Shown: piece by piece, positions 34,801-43,349 of the stretch | How positions within the stretch are numbered: position 1 is the first letter of the stretch | How the letters are laid out: each line of letters begins with the position of its first letter | Origin: UBA3775 sp964584255 | GTDB taxonomy: Bacteria; Bacillota; Clostridia; Lachnospirales; Lachnospiraceae | Direction of reading: 5' to 3' | Assembly: GCA_964584255.1 (NCBI GenBank) | Contig: CAZOZM010000007.1 | Coordinates: forward strand, 1 to 64,000 | DNA: 64,000 bases | Notes under the pieces: generated by a model | What the model saw: the letters and a program-made list of their open reading frames with translations, nothing else | Told to the model about the DNA's origin: nothing | Database searches by the model: none | Program-made: the position numbers and the translations under genes

Positions 34801-36838
34801 GATGGGATTGGATCTGGTTGACGGAAAAGACTTTATTACACTCGTGGATATGCTGAATTTCGGCTCATATTACTACAAGGTGAATGAAAATGGCGAACAG
34901 GGTGAATTGGTTAATGCCAGCCCGGCTGACCTTGTGAATATGACTCTTGACAGTATAAAGTTCGAAAAGGTCGACAGTGAGGGCAAGGCAACAACGCTTT
35001 CACCTACACCGTCGTATGTGTATACAGGCAACCCTGAAAGTGTTACAACAACAGTGGTTACAATGAGTCCGGCAACGGATAGTGATTATAACGGTTGGCA
35101 GTGGAAGTATGATGGATTTTCAATTCCAGGAGTAAAGAACGGTGATGAGTTTACAGTAAAACTGTCCGGTGGAGAAGATGATGCGGTAATTACTGAGGTC
35201 GCAGTATTTTACAAAAATCAATACAATGTCAAAAAGTATTTGACAATGGAGTCAGATCCTAAAAGGGATAGTGATGGAAACTGGGTATGTTCGTTTATAG
35301 CAGAATCTAATGAGACTGTTACGGGTGATGTATATGTACTGTTTAGAAAGGCAGACTACCTTGGTGACTATACCATAGCAACTTCGGGAACCGCGGAGAT
35401 AACTCATACTGAAAAGCTTGGAGATGCAGAACTCAAGATGGATGTACCTGACAGTACTCACCTGAGAATCACATATGTTTACCAGGCATCATCAGATAAG
35501 ATTTACTCAATGCCTGTAACAAACATTGTTTCGGTGGATACACAGTATGGACAGGCGTTTGACAGTAACTATTCAGATTTTGTTGCACATGACAAATCAG
35601 AAGCAAAGGTTTTGTTGGAGCTTACAATCGGTAAGGTCGATGCTACGGATACGGGAACGAAACTCAAAGCAGGATTTATACTTTCGAAGTATGACCCGCA
35701 AACAAAGAAGTGGAGTTATGCTTCAGAACTTCAGAAAAATGAAGCCGGTCACAGTGTGGTTACTTCATGGTCGGATATAAAACCGACGGAGAGTCTCTTC
35801 TATACATCAGAACGGGGTGCGGAGTTCGTACTTAAGTTAGAGTCTGATCAATTGTATTATCTTGAAGAGCTTGAATTTCCGGAAGGTTATGACAATACTT
35901 TCAGTGATAACAAGTACTTTGTTTACGACACTGACCTTTCAAAGTTCATTTCATCATTAAACAGCAAGTACTTTGATGATGCTGATGGCAATAAGGTATC
36001 CGTATCAAAGATTAATTCATTGCTGGTTGGAAATACACTCAATATCAAGAACCGTAAAAAAGTTTCAATTGAAATTGAGAAAATCTGGTCAGACGGAAAT
36101 GATAAACATGGTGATACAACAGTTGAATTTGGACTGTATCGTTCATTAACAAGTTCTGATTCTGGAGATGTACCGGAAGATGCGGTTCTCGTAGAAAAAA
36201 TCCAAATGGGTGGTACAGAAGGAAAATGGACGCATTTATGGGACAAACTCGACAGTGTTGATGCATATGGAAGAAAATACTATTACTACGTTAAGGAATT
36301 AACGTCGGTTGATGGATATACTCCGATATATGACAATAACGGATTATCAGGTTCGGGTGGTAAGATTACTGTTATCAACTCAAAAGGTATCTTTATAAAC
36401 AAGGTATGGCTTGACAGAAACAGTAATGAACTTAAGAACCCTCCAAATGATATTTCAATAACCCTGTATTCTTCAACAATAAAGAGCGCAACTCTTCCGG
36501 ATTCGGAAAATCTTGTGAAAATTGGTGATTATACACTCAGTGCTGCTGAAGGATGGACACTTCAGATAGAGGGACTTGCTCTTAAAAATGAAGAAGGAAA
36601 CACACTCTATTATTATGTGGTTGAGAATGAGGTGGATGGTTTCGTTTCGTCGATTTCCGGAAACGGATCCGGAATAAATGGTAACATAACACTGACCAAT
36701 ACACTTGATAAGCTTGACAGTGTTGAACTTCCTGCAACCGGTGGAAACGGCGGAATGTATGCAATGATTGCCGGATTTGCCGTAATTGCATTGGCAGGAG
36801 CGGTGCTTGGCATTAAAAGAAAAGTATCAAAAATGTAA
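31862..36838 (+). CDS. Giant LPXTG surface protein (pilus tip/adhesin candidate)
   Basis: 1658 residues. A basic N-terminus and membrane segment (about 20-40) are followed by an export region. From about 229, 350, 488, 626, 783 and 960 there are six related ~130-residue modules, each opening with a K-rich strand and a WxxxxN-type strand (SITWSVKLNN, IDWTITIDN, IRWTIKLRD), like isopeptide-type surface repeats. Later come a SpaA-like domain (about 1255) and two Cna-B-like domains (about 1400, 1509; IEIEKIWSDG, IFINKVWLDR) with E-box-like YYYYVKEL and LYYYVVENE. LPATG (about 1622), a membrane helix and a basic tail end it. It is the first gene of the pilus operon and the expected sortase substrate at the pilus tip or cell wall. 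Confidence 0.9.
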   Translation: MKNSDRKIEQAVRTGRIRRFMLGISAVLSLIAVIFVTKGLIKPAVSLEDAGGAEYPYTKPGKDWYHFVPDITNVTVDQAKDENGNVVGDSDNDGMINVKFEMYYSLYGEMLKNSNYIYYDLNEDVGGNALISVKTGGYPDSGSLGNVSYGGNVVGTYRVEENGLVVIRFNDEFRESILDVGKDASKTAFLAFSADVSKKNDDDKDDIDLDFNTKDETESDITIPGFKYGPMSLEKTGSVNENGSITWSVKLNNPNGASLKDLILDDKMFANAKDVTCSLDEGMWNYNEESKKLTFGDTTAMDVTVSYVTYPTAGELINGKTYDNEVNLRKPDDTAVKTEKESVRMDSQINITKTAQVEYGIQTGSDNDKIDWTITIDNPTGADMNKFVLKDGAFKNLDADSIKISITDESGNKTEVSGFEIVKPENNWEQPYIKFPEGTEGKKVEVTYTTTPDRTKADGSEYKNEATIATTENDAWKTAGKEVERNQFYLDKGGYTVEGENKIRWTIKLRDNVSDDGMGLDGFVITDEGLLKAIKDGKYDVSMTDGVTYTIQEDGTIMLSVDESKLTPDYQGKRTIDIVYYTDADDEELSTINPDGTYTTLNKVGAEKDKISLEAQKEVTYEKRKSAKKETGRVSLSEDKTKLIVPWRVYFYGDKNVFDGDFVITDSMTSGIKDGSELDFGIKVDSIKLEAIYVGGSNSTLTKDADYTITMSEGDKGFVVSLIDPDNTKFSDVREVRISYESEVSLDGTQSGDIVVFKNTVNANDDEKLTAEKDGTYEVVRDVKLEKQSVYESPINADNLETMKVSIDGKLTDCYIFRWKINLNENGAYNNTGAVITDKLPEGFKVLETDADLYYMSKSGDKGSYSDLIKWQGGGHFEKSESDGVQNLTFNVDSWFAQKGMLTINYAAYIPVRTLDEKLEKGNLEIVNEAKDTNDNVTTSKVSTTVEPGAPKYVLPEDTISKSAKQTLGGYIEYTVEFNPMGLDLVDGKDFITLVDMLNFGSYYYKVNENGEQGELVNASPADLVNMTLDSIKFEKVDSEGKATTLSPTPSYVYTGNPESVTTTVVTMSPATDSDYNGWQWKYDGFSIPGVKNGDEFTVKLSGGEDDAVITEVAVFYKNQYNVKKYLTMESDPKRDSDGNWVCSFIAESNETVTGDVYVLFRKADYLGDYTIATSGTAEITHTEKLGDAELKMDVPDSTHLRITYVYQASSDKIYSMPVTNIVSVDTQYGQAFDSNYSDFVAHDKSEAKVLLELTIGKVDATDTGTKLKAGFILSKYDPQTKKWSYASELQKNEAGHSVVTSWSDIKPTESLFYTSERGAEFVLKLESDQLYYLEELEFPEGYDNTFSDNKYFVYDTDLSKFISSLNSKYFDDADGNKVSVSKINSLLVGNTLNIKNRKKVSIEIEKIWSDGNDKHGDTTVEFGLYRSLTSSDSGDVPEDAVLVEKIQMGGTEGKWTHLWDKLDSVDAYGRKYYYYVKELTSVDGYTPIYDNNGLSGSGGKITVINSKGIFINKVWLDRNSNELKNPPNDISITLYSSTIKSATLPDSENLVKIGDYTLSAAEGWTLQIEGLALKNEEGNTLYYYVVENEVDGFVSSISGNGSGINGNITLTNTLDKLDSVELPATGGNGGMYAMIAGFAVIALAGAVLGIKRKVSKM

Positions 36839-36900
36839 CTGAATCGGTCGACATAAACGGGTTAGAAATATCAGTTGTGTCGGCTGCCGGTTGGTGATTT

Positions 36901-37161
36901 ATGACAGAAAAAGAGTTAAAAAAACTCAGTAAATCTGAACTTCTCGAAATACTTTTGCTGCTTCGACGTGAGCTGGATGAACTTAGGGATGAAAATATTG
37001 AACTTAAGGCAAAGCTTGCAGAAGAAAAAAACGGGACAGGAAATGAGATTCTCAGATTGCTGAAAGAAACAAACAGCAAGGTGGATGCCTTCTGCGGATG
37101 GCTTCTTAAAGAAGAAAACTCCGGTGAGCAGAAATCCTCACCAAATGTTTACAAGGAGTGA
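36901..37161 (+). CDS. Small coiled-coil protein in the pilus operon
   Basis: 86 residues, with no signal peptide or membrane helix. Residues 4-45 are a charged heptad-like helix (LSKSELLEILLLLRREL), followed by a second helix with VDAFCGWLL. It is likely cytoplasmic. No usual ribosome site is obvious (TTGGTGATTT), but it ends 6 nt before the signal peptidase gene, which suggests coupling. Function is unknown; it could be an assembly or regulatory partner of the signal peptidase or pilus. Confidence 0.7.
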   Translation: MTEKELKKLSKSELLEILLLLRRELDELRDENIELKAKLAEEKNGTGNEILRLLKETNSKVDAFCGWLLKEENSGEQKSSPNVYKE

Positions 37162-37167
37162 GTCAGT

Positions 37168-37746
37168 ATGCAAAAGGACAACCTGCCTACGACAGAACAG
37201 TTGGAAGCTGTCGTAAAAAAAAGAAAGTACAGAAGTGATTACATAAGAATTTTCAAAAGTACGGTTTCGTCTTTGATTGTGGTTTCTGCAATAGCAGTAC
37301 TGATTGCAACCCTGGTGCTTCCTGTACTAAGGGTTACAGGCAACAGTATGAATCCCACCATGGAGAATGACCAGCTTGTAATCTGCAGAAGACAGGGAAC
37401 TTTTGAAAGCGGAGACATAATTGCATTTTATCATAACAACAAAATCCTTCTGAAAAGGGTTATCGCAGTATCGGGAGATGTTGTGGATATCGATTCGGAC
37501 GGAAATGTATATGTAAATGGTGAAATGCTTGAAGAAAAATATGTAATTAACAAAGCAAAAGGGGAATGTGACATAGAATTCCCTTATGAGGTTCCGGCAG
37601 ACCGTTATTTTGTAATGGGCGATAACAGGGAAACTTCAGTTGACAGCCGTTCGGATGAAATCGGATGTATAGCAGAAGAGAACGTCATCGGAACCGTAAT
37701 TTTAAGATTGTGGCCTCTTAAGGAATTTGGAAGACTGCCACGTTAA
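37168..37746 (+). CDS. Signal peptidase I dedicated to the pilus locus
   Basis: 192 residues. After a ~30-residue cytoplasmic tail there is one membrane helix and the type I signal peptidase catalytic dyad: Ser60 in VTGNSMNPTM and Lys96 in ILLKRVIAVSGD, then the conserved YFVMGDNRETSVDSR. It probably removes signal peptides from the pilins encoded around it. Pilus loci of several Gram-positives carry such a dedicated peptidase. Confidence 0.92.
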   Translation: MQKDNLPTTEQLEAVVKKRKYRSDYIRIFKSTVSSLIVVSAIAVLIATLVLPVLRVTGNSMNPTMENDQLVICRRQGTFESGDIIAFYHNNKILLKRVIAVSGDVVDIDSDGNVYVNGEMLEEKYVINKAKGECDIEFPYEVPADRYFVMGDNRETSVDSRSDEIGCIAEENVIGTVILRLWPLKEFGRLPR

Positions 37747-37816
37747 CAGGAAGCTTAATTTGTGAAAACAATTAAGATATATTTTCGGCTAAAGCCGTAA
37801 AGAAAAGGAGAACATT

Positions 37817-39265
37817 ATGAAACGAATCAGAAAAATTGCAAGCGTTCTACTTACTGTAGCAATGCTTGCGGCAATGGTTTGCCAGACAGCTTTTGCTGAC
37901 GAACCAACCTACACAATCAGTGTTCTTGATGGTGAAGAACACTCATATGAAGTGTATCAGATTTTTACGGGCACAGCATCCGGTGAAGGTGCAACAACAA
38001 AGCTTGCTGATGTTAAGTGGGGTAAAAACGCAAAATTCCCTGAGGGTTCAAGCGAGGGTACTGCTGTAAGTGAAGAAGTTATAAATGCACTTACTGCTGT
38101 AAATTCAAGCAGCGAAACTGAAAAGCTCGCAGAGATTTCAAAATATGTAGATTTTGAAAGTAAAGCATTAGGAACAGTATCTAAAGACAGCTCACTTAAT
38201 GTAGTAAGCGGTTATTATCTTATCAAGGACTTGGGAAAAGGTGAAAATACCGAAAGTTATTCCATTTACCTTGTTGAAGTAGTGGCAAAGGATGTGCAGA
38301 TTACACCTAAAAAGGACCAGCCACCTTTCTATAAGAGCGTTAAGGATGTAAATGATTCTACCGGAGATAAGACTGATTGGCAGGATTCTGCAGACTATGA
38401 CATTGGTGATGATGTACCATTCCAGCTTGGAACAACATTACCTGATAACTTTGATGTCTATAAGGAGTATAAGTTAGTATTTCATGATACTCTTTCAGAA
38501 GGCCTTACATTCAACAATGATGTAAAGGTTTATGTTGATGGTACAGAGATCGATTCATCAAAGTATACTGTTGAAACACCAACCGGTGACAATTGTTCAT
38601 TCCATGTAACAGTAACAGATTTAAAAACAGTAAATGCAGCAGCAAAGGGTAAAATCGTAACTGTAGAATATACAGCTAAGCTTAATGACAATGCAGTTAT
38701 CGGAGCATCAGGTAACAAAAATGAGGCTCAGCTTGAATACTCAAATAATCCTAACAACACAGCAGACACAGGTAAAACAGTAGAGGATTCTGCTATTGTA
38801 TTTACATATGAATTTGTTGTAAATAAGGTTGACGAAAGTAGAAATCCTCTTGCAGGAGCAGAGTTTACCCTCTATAAGAAGGTAAATGGAGCCGAAGACA
38901 AGCAGCTTACATTTACAGTTTCAGCTGAAAAAACAACATTTACATTAACAGGTCTTGATGATGGAGATTATGTTCTTAAAGAGACAAAGGCTCCTACAGG
39001 ATATAACAAGATTGCTGATATTGAATTTACAATAACAGCAGAACACGAAAATGAAACACTTAATTCTTTAACAGTAAATAATAGCAGTTTTACTCCTGAT
39101 ACAACAGCAGGTAAAATTACAACTGATATTGAGAACAAGTCAGGTTCTTCACTTCCTACAACAGGTGGAATCGGTACAACAATTCTTTATGTAGTTGGTG
39201 GAATCCTTATTGTTGCAGCAGGCGTTGCTCTTATAACAAAGAAGAGAGTTCAGAACGAGAAATAA
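37817..39265 (+). CDS. Major pilin with LPTTG sorting signal
   Basis: 482 residues. A cleavable signal ends near AFADEP (about 28), then come a FimA/Spa-type shaft fold with a pilin-motif-like lysine in VQITPKKDQPP (about 165), an isopeptide-type middle domain, a Cna-B/SpaA domain (VNKVDESRNPLAGAEFTLYK with E-box VLKETKAPTGYN) and finally LPTTGG, a membrane helix and a basic tail. The class C sortase downstream would link the LPTTG threonine to the pilin lysine of the next subunit. Codon use is strongly biased like that of the sugar-binding protein, fitting an abundant product. Confidence 0.92.
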   Translation: MKRIRKIASVLLTVAMLAAMVCQTAFADEPTYTISVLDGEEHSYEVYQIFTGTASGEGATTKLADVKWGKNAKFPEGSSEGTAVSEEVINALTAVNSSSETEKLAEISKYVDFESKALGTVSKDSSLNVVSGYYLIKDLGKGENTESYSIYLVEVVAKDVQITPKKDQPPFYKSVKDVNDSTGDKTDWQDSADYDIGDDVPFQLGTTLPDNFDVYKEYKLVFHDTLSEGLTFNNDVKVYVDGTEIDSSKYTVETPTGDNCSFHVTVTDLKTVNAAAKGKIVTVEYTAKLNDNAVIGASGNKNEAQLEYSNNPNNTADTGKTVEDSAIVFTYEFVVNKVDESRNPLAGAEFTLYKKVNGAEDKQLTFTVSAEKTTFTLTGLDDGDYVLKETKAPTGYNKIADIEFTITAEHENETLNSLTVNNSSFTPDTTAGKITTDIENKSGSSLPTTGGIGTTILYVVGGILIVAAGVALITKKRVQNEK

Positions 39266-39302
39266 GACAGGTTGATTAAACCGTATAACTAAACCAATAT
39301 GT

Positions 39303-39325
39303 TGCCGGCAGTTTTACTGCCGGCA
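39303..39325 (+). other. Stem-loop between major pilin and sortase
   Basis: A perfect 10-bp stem TGCCGGCAGT/ACTGCCGGCA with loop TTT and no T-run. Such a hairpin can protect or process the upstream mRNA, raising pilin over sortase. Confidence 0.7.
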
Positions 39326-39347
39326 GGATATATGGGAGGCAGGCAGT

Positions 39348-40244
39348 TTGAAAAAAGGCAGTATTTCAACAGTAGTATTAGTTCTTATATTGATAGCAGG
39401 AATAGGCATAACAATTTATCCCGCATTTAGTAACTGGTGGAATACAAAAAGCCAGTCAAAGGCAATTGCATCATACAGGGAAAGAGTAGACTCGCTTGAT
39501 AACAGTCAGTACGAAATTCTGATTGAAGAAGCAGAAAAGTATAACAAGGAGTTGGCTGAGCTGAATTTCCCGATGATTGAATACAAGCAGCTCGAAAACT
39601 ATTATGAAATTCTTGATATTACCGGAAGCGGTGTCATGGGATATGTGACAATACCTCAAATCGGGATATCATTACCTGTTTATCACGGAACGAGTGAAGC
39701 GGTGCTTAATGTGGCTATCGGCCATTTGCAGGGTTCATCACTTCCGGTCGGAGGAGCAGGAACCCATTCGGTTGTCATGGCACACAGAGGTTTGCCGTCA
39801 GCAAAGCTTTTCAGTGATTTGGACAAGCTTGTAACCGGAGATATTTTTACAATAACCGTATTGAATGAAACGTATACCTATCAGGTAGACATGATTTCGG
39901 TAGTAGAACCGGATGATACGGAAAAGCTTGAAATAGTAAGCGGTGAAGATTATGTGACGCTGGTCACATGTACACCGTATGGAATAAATTCCCACAGATT
40001 GTTGGTCAGGGGAAAGAGAATAGAGAATATTGAAGCAGCAACAATGTCAAATATTGTGTCTGCGGATGCGACACAGGTCGATCCGATGATTGTGGTCCCA
40101 TGCATAGCAGGACCGCTGATTATAATTTTGATTATAATATGGCTCTTTGGCGGAAAAAGAAAGAAGCCGACAAAGGAAGCCGTTTTGAATAAAATATTAA
40201 AGGCAGATGAGGAGGAGAGTAATGAAAATAAAGAAGATTGCTAA
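39348..40244 (+). CDS. Class C sortase (pilin polymerase)
   Basis: 298 residues with N-terminal and C-terminal membrane helices, as in class C sortases. Catalytic residues: His146 in VVMAHRGLP, Cys208 in TLVTCTPYG and Arg217 in HRLLVRG. It starts at TTG with GGAGG eight bases upstream. It would polymerise the LPTTG pilin and attach ancillary LPXTG subunits. The next gene begins inside its 3' end. Confidence 0.93.
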   Translation: MKKGSISTVVLVLILIAGIGITIYPAFSNWWNTKSQSKAIASYRERVDSLDNSQYEILIEEAEKYNKELAELNFPMIEYKQLENYYEILDITGSGVMGYVTIPQIGISLPVYHGTSEAVLNVAIGHLQGSSLPVGGAGTHSVVMAHRGLPSAKLFSDLDKLVTGDIFTITVLNETYTYQVDMISVVEPDDTEKLEIVSGEDYVTLVTCTPYGINSHRLLVRGKRIENIEAATMSNIVSADATQVDPMIVVPCIAGPLIIILIIIWLFGGKRKKPTKEAVLNKILKADEEESNENKEDC

Positions 40245-41199
40245 AGTGCTTATACTTGCCTGCATGGTCATATTGGCGGCAGGATATGCATTTGCCGAAA
40301 ATGAAAATGGTAACCGGGATACTGTTAACATAAGTGTGGTATGCAAAAATGTTGACGGAACCAAAACCATAGAGGGCATGGAAATCGACATGTACCGTGT
40401 CGGAAACAGATTGCCGGATGGAAGTTATGAATTTAATGAAGAATTTAAGAATTGTATAGTTCCGGATGCGGACATGAATTCATCTGAGCTTTCGGAAATT
40501 GCAGAGTCTCTGTTGAATGTGATTAAAGCGGAAAGTATTGCAGCGACTGCATCTGCAAAAAGCGGTGCAGACGGAGCAGCCGTTTTTGAAAATGTTGCGG
40601 ATGGAATATATATTATCTACGGCGGCAGATATGAATATATGGGATATGCATATGAAATGTCACCGGTGATTTTTGAATCAGCAGTATGGAATCCGGATAA
40701 TAACACAGCGGATTTAAGTGCATTGGCAAAAATAAGTGAAGATAAAATTCCTGAGAATCCGGTTATGGCAGAATACAGCATTAAAAAGGTATGGTCAGAG
40801 GATGAGGGACTTGAAATAAACAGAAGCAGTTTTGTTGATGTTGACATTTTCTGTGACGGTAAGCTATTTGCAAGCGTACTTTTAAACGAAGATAATAATT
40901 GGCAGTATTCATGGTCGGGTGATTCATCAAAGGATTGGAGTTGCAGCGAAGTTACGGAGGTTGACGGATATAAGGTTTTATATGCCGAAGAAGAAACAGT
41001 GTTCCTGGTTCAGAATGTGTATTTCGGAAGCTCTTCATCGGGAGGTGACGAACCAGGACCTACTCAGCCGGCAGATAAGCTTCCTCAGACCGGTCAGCTT
41101 TGGTGGCCGGTGCCGGTTCTTTTGGCTGCAGGGGTGATTTTTGTGGCGGCAGGTATTCTGATAAAGAAAGCAGAACGGAGAAACAGTGTTGAAAAGTAA
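40222..41199 (+). CDS. Minor pilin with LPQTG sorting signal
   Basis: 325 residues. The signal peptide ends about AGYAFAEN, then come a SpaA-like domain (GTKTIEGMEIDMYRVGN) and a Cna-B domain (YSIKKVWSEDEGLEIN), then LPQTG (about 287), a membrane helix and a basic end. It is the likely basal or anchoring pilin. The ATG at 40222 is chosen since GGAGGAGAG lies just before it; it overlaps the sortase gene by 23 nt. Confidence 0.88.
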   Translation: MKIKKIAKVLILACMVILAAGYAFAENENGNRDTVNISVVCKNVDGTKTIEGMEIDMYRVGNRLPDGSYEFNEEFKNCIVPDADMNSSELSEIAESLLNVIKAESIAATASAKSGADGAAVFENVADGIYIIYGGRYEYMGYAYEMSPVIFESAVWNPDNNTADLSALAKISEDKIPENPVMAEYSIKKVWSEDEGLEINRSSFVDVDIFCDGKLFASVLLNEDNNWQYSWSGDSSKDWSCSEVTEVDGYKVLYAEEETVFLVQNVYFGSSSSGGDEPGPTQPADKLPQTGQLWWPVPVLLAAGVIFVAAGILIKKAERRNSVEK

Positions 41200-41830
41200 A
41201 TCCATGGGAAACGGATTTATAATTGCAGGGGCGGTGCTGATAATCATTGCATCAGCCCTTGTTTTATATAATGAAGTTGATAATTACAGATGTGAAAAGG
41301 CTGCAAATGAAGTACTGACTGATGTGTCGGATTATATGGATTTTGAAACAGCAATAAATAATGCACTGGATGAAAATAAAGATAATCAGACGACGGTTAT
41401 TCCACCGGAGTCGCTTCTGCCGGAAGAATATATTGAAAAGACTTTCATGATACAGGATGTAGAATACATAGGTGTTGTAAACATTCCGGCATTGGACATA
41501 ACCCTGCCTGTAACATCAGACTGGGATATGAAAAAAATGAAGAGTGCGGCATGCCGGTACAGCGGCGGCAAGGGAAACGATGATCTGATTATATGTGCGC
41601 ATAATCTTAAAGCTTTTTTCAGCGGGATAAAATCACTTGCCATGGATGATATAATCATCTTTGTGGATGGAGCGGGAACGGCTTATTCATATAAGGTAAT
41701 TCAGATTGATACAATCAGTGCATATGATACGGAAAAAATGCTTTCCGGCTCAGATGAATGGGACATTACGCTTTTTACATGTACATATGGCGGCAGTGAC
41801 CGTTATGCGGTAAGAGCTGTTAAAATCTAG
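41186..41830 (+). CDS. Second sortase (small, class B/D-like)
   Basis: 214 residues with one N-terminal membrane helix and no C-terminal one, unlike the class C enzyme. The catalytic Cys lies in ITLFTCTYGG, His in LIICAHNLKAFFSG and Arg in DRYAVRAV. It may anchor the finished pilus or the LPQTG protein to the wall. The start is GTG 41186 or TTG 41189 (GGAG at 41177-41180); it overlaps the minor pilin by 14 nt. It is the last gene of the locus. Confidence 0.88.
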   Translation: MLKSKSMGNGFIIAGAVLIIIASALVLYNEVDNYRCEKAANEVLTDVSDYMDFETAINNALDENKDNQTTVIPPESLLPEEYIEKTFMIQDVEYIGVVNIPALDITLPVTSDWDMKKMKSAACRYSGGKGNDDLIICAHNLKAFFSGIKSLAMDDIIIFVDGAGTAYSYKVIQIDTISAYDTEKMLSGSDEWDITLFTCTYGGSDRYAVRAVKI

Positions 41831-41971
41831 AAATCAGAGATTTTGATAAAGTACTTAACTCTTTAATAAGCTTATGGCTGAAAAACGGCTGATAATGTTT
41901 ATGGCATAGTACGTATGCATAAAGACTGAATTCAAGATGCATTAAAAGAAAGGATTGACGGTGAAAAGGAT

Positions 41972-43252
41972 ATGGATATAAAGACAAAGGCAAGAGAAAT
42001 GAAACTGGATGCGGCAGTGATGTCCGGTCTGAGCAATCAGAAGAAAAATGAGGCACTTGAAAGAATTGCAGAGGCGCTTTTGGATAGTAAGGATGAAATT
42101 TTTGCAGCCAATGCGGTTGATATGTCAAATGCTGAGAAGAATGGAATTGCACCATCCGTAATGAAGCGTCTGAAATTTGGAGAGGATAAGCTTCGTGACT
42201 GTATAAAGGGTATTCGTCAGCTGATAAGTCTTCCGGATCCTGTAGGCAGAGTTTTACTTGACAGAAAGCTTGATTCTGACCTGGAGCTTTTCAGAGTAAG
42301 CTGTCCGATAGGTGTTATCGGTATTATTTTTGAGGCAAGACCGGATGCAATGATTCAGATTTCATCACTTTGTCTTAAAAGCGGAAATTGCGCTATATTG
42401 AAGGGTGGAAAAGAAACGGCTTCAACAAACAGGGCAATTTTCAATACAATATATAAGGCGGCCACGAAGGCCGGGCTTCCAAAGGGATGCATGTTCCAGG
42501 CAGAGCAGCATAATGAAATAGATGAACTGCTTGCATGTGATAAATATGTGGATCTTCTGATTCCAAGAGGTTCAAATAAATTTGTAAGCTACATAATGAA
42601 CAATACGAAGATTCCTGTAATGGGGCATGCAGATGGTATCTGTCATATTTATGCAGATGACGGATGCGATATGGATAAGGCCGTAAGAATCATTGTTGAT
42701 TCAAAGACCCAGTATCCGGCAGCATGTAATGCTGTTGAGACTCTTCTGGTGAACAAAAACATTGCAAAGGAATTTCTGCCAAAACTTAATGCAGCTTTGG
42801 AAAAAGCCGATGTTAAGGTAAGGGGAGATGAGTCTGTTGCTGAGCTTATCGGATGTGAAAAAATGGATGATGATGAATTTGCTACGGAGTATCTTGATTT
42901 ATGTATATCAATAAAGCTTGTTGACAGTGTTGAAGATGCTTGTGTACATATTAATACGTTCGGTTCACATCATACGGATGCCATCATATCGGAAAATATG
43001 GAGCATGTCGGATACTTCATGCAGATGACGGATTCTGCGGGTGTATATCATAACTGTTCAACAAGATTTGCAGACGGTTTCAGATACGGATTCGGAGCTG
43101 AAGTCGGTATAAGTACCGGAAAAATCCATGCAAGAGGACCGGTAGGGTTAGAGGGACTTGTAACTTATAAATACAAACTCTTCGGAAATGGTAATATTGT
43201 AGGCGATTATGCATCGGGTGCAAGAGAATTCCATTTTGAGGACAAAATTTAA
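41972..43252 (+). CDS. proA: Gamma-glutamyl phosphate reductase
   Basis: 426 residues, NADPH-dependent reduction of gamma-glutamyl phosphate to glutamate semialdehyde in proline synthesis. Aldehyde-dehydrogenase fold with GVIGIIFEARPDAMIQI, LKGGKETASTNRAI and the catalytic Cys in QYPAACNAVETLL. The usual partner proB is not adjacent. The preceding 141 nt contain no gene. Confidence 0.95.
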   Translation: MDIKTKAREMKLDAAVMSGLSNQKKNEALERIAEALLDSKDEIFAANAVDMSNAEKNGIAPSVMKRLKFGEDKLRDCIKGIRQLISLPDPVGRVLLDRKLDSDLELFRVSCPIGVIGIIFEARPDAMIQISSLCLKSGNCAILKGGKETASTNRAIFNTIYKAATKAGLPKGCMFQAEQHNEIDELLACDKYVDLLIPRGSNKFVSYIMNNTKIPVMGHADGICHIYADDGCDMDKAVRIIVDSKTQYPAACNAVETLLVNKNIAKEFLPKLNAALEKADVKVRGDESVAELIGCEKMDDDEFATEYLDLCISIKLVDSVEDACVHINTFGSHHTDAIISENMEHVGYFMQMTDSAGVYHNCSTRFADGFRYGFGAEVGISTGKIHARGPVGLEGLVTYKYKLFGNGNIVGDYASGAREFHFEDKI

Positions 43253-43265
43253 ATCTGAACTAAAT

Positions 43266-43349
43266 AAAAGGTGTAATCTTTGAAAGATGTGTATGTGCTG
43301 ACGGTTTGTTAGAAGCGATACATATCCGAATAAAGATTACACCTTTTTT
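43266..43349. terminator. Large bidirectional terminator between proA and glgB
   Basis: The outer stem AAAGGTGTAATCTTT / AAAGATTACACCTTT encloses a second hairpin (ATGTGTATGTGCT with AGCGATACATAT). It has Ts at the 3' end and As at the 5' end, so it works for both converging genes. At about 84 nt it is larger than usual. Confidence 0.8.
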
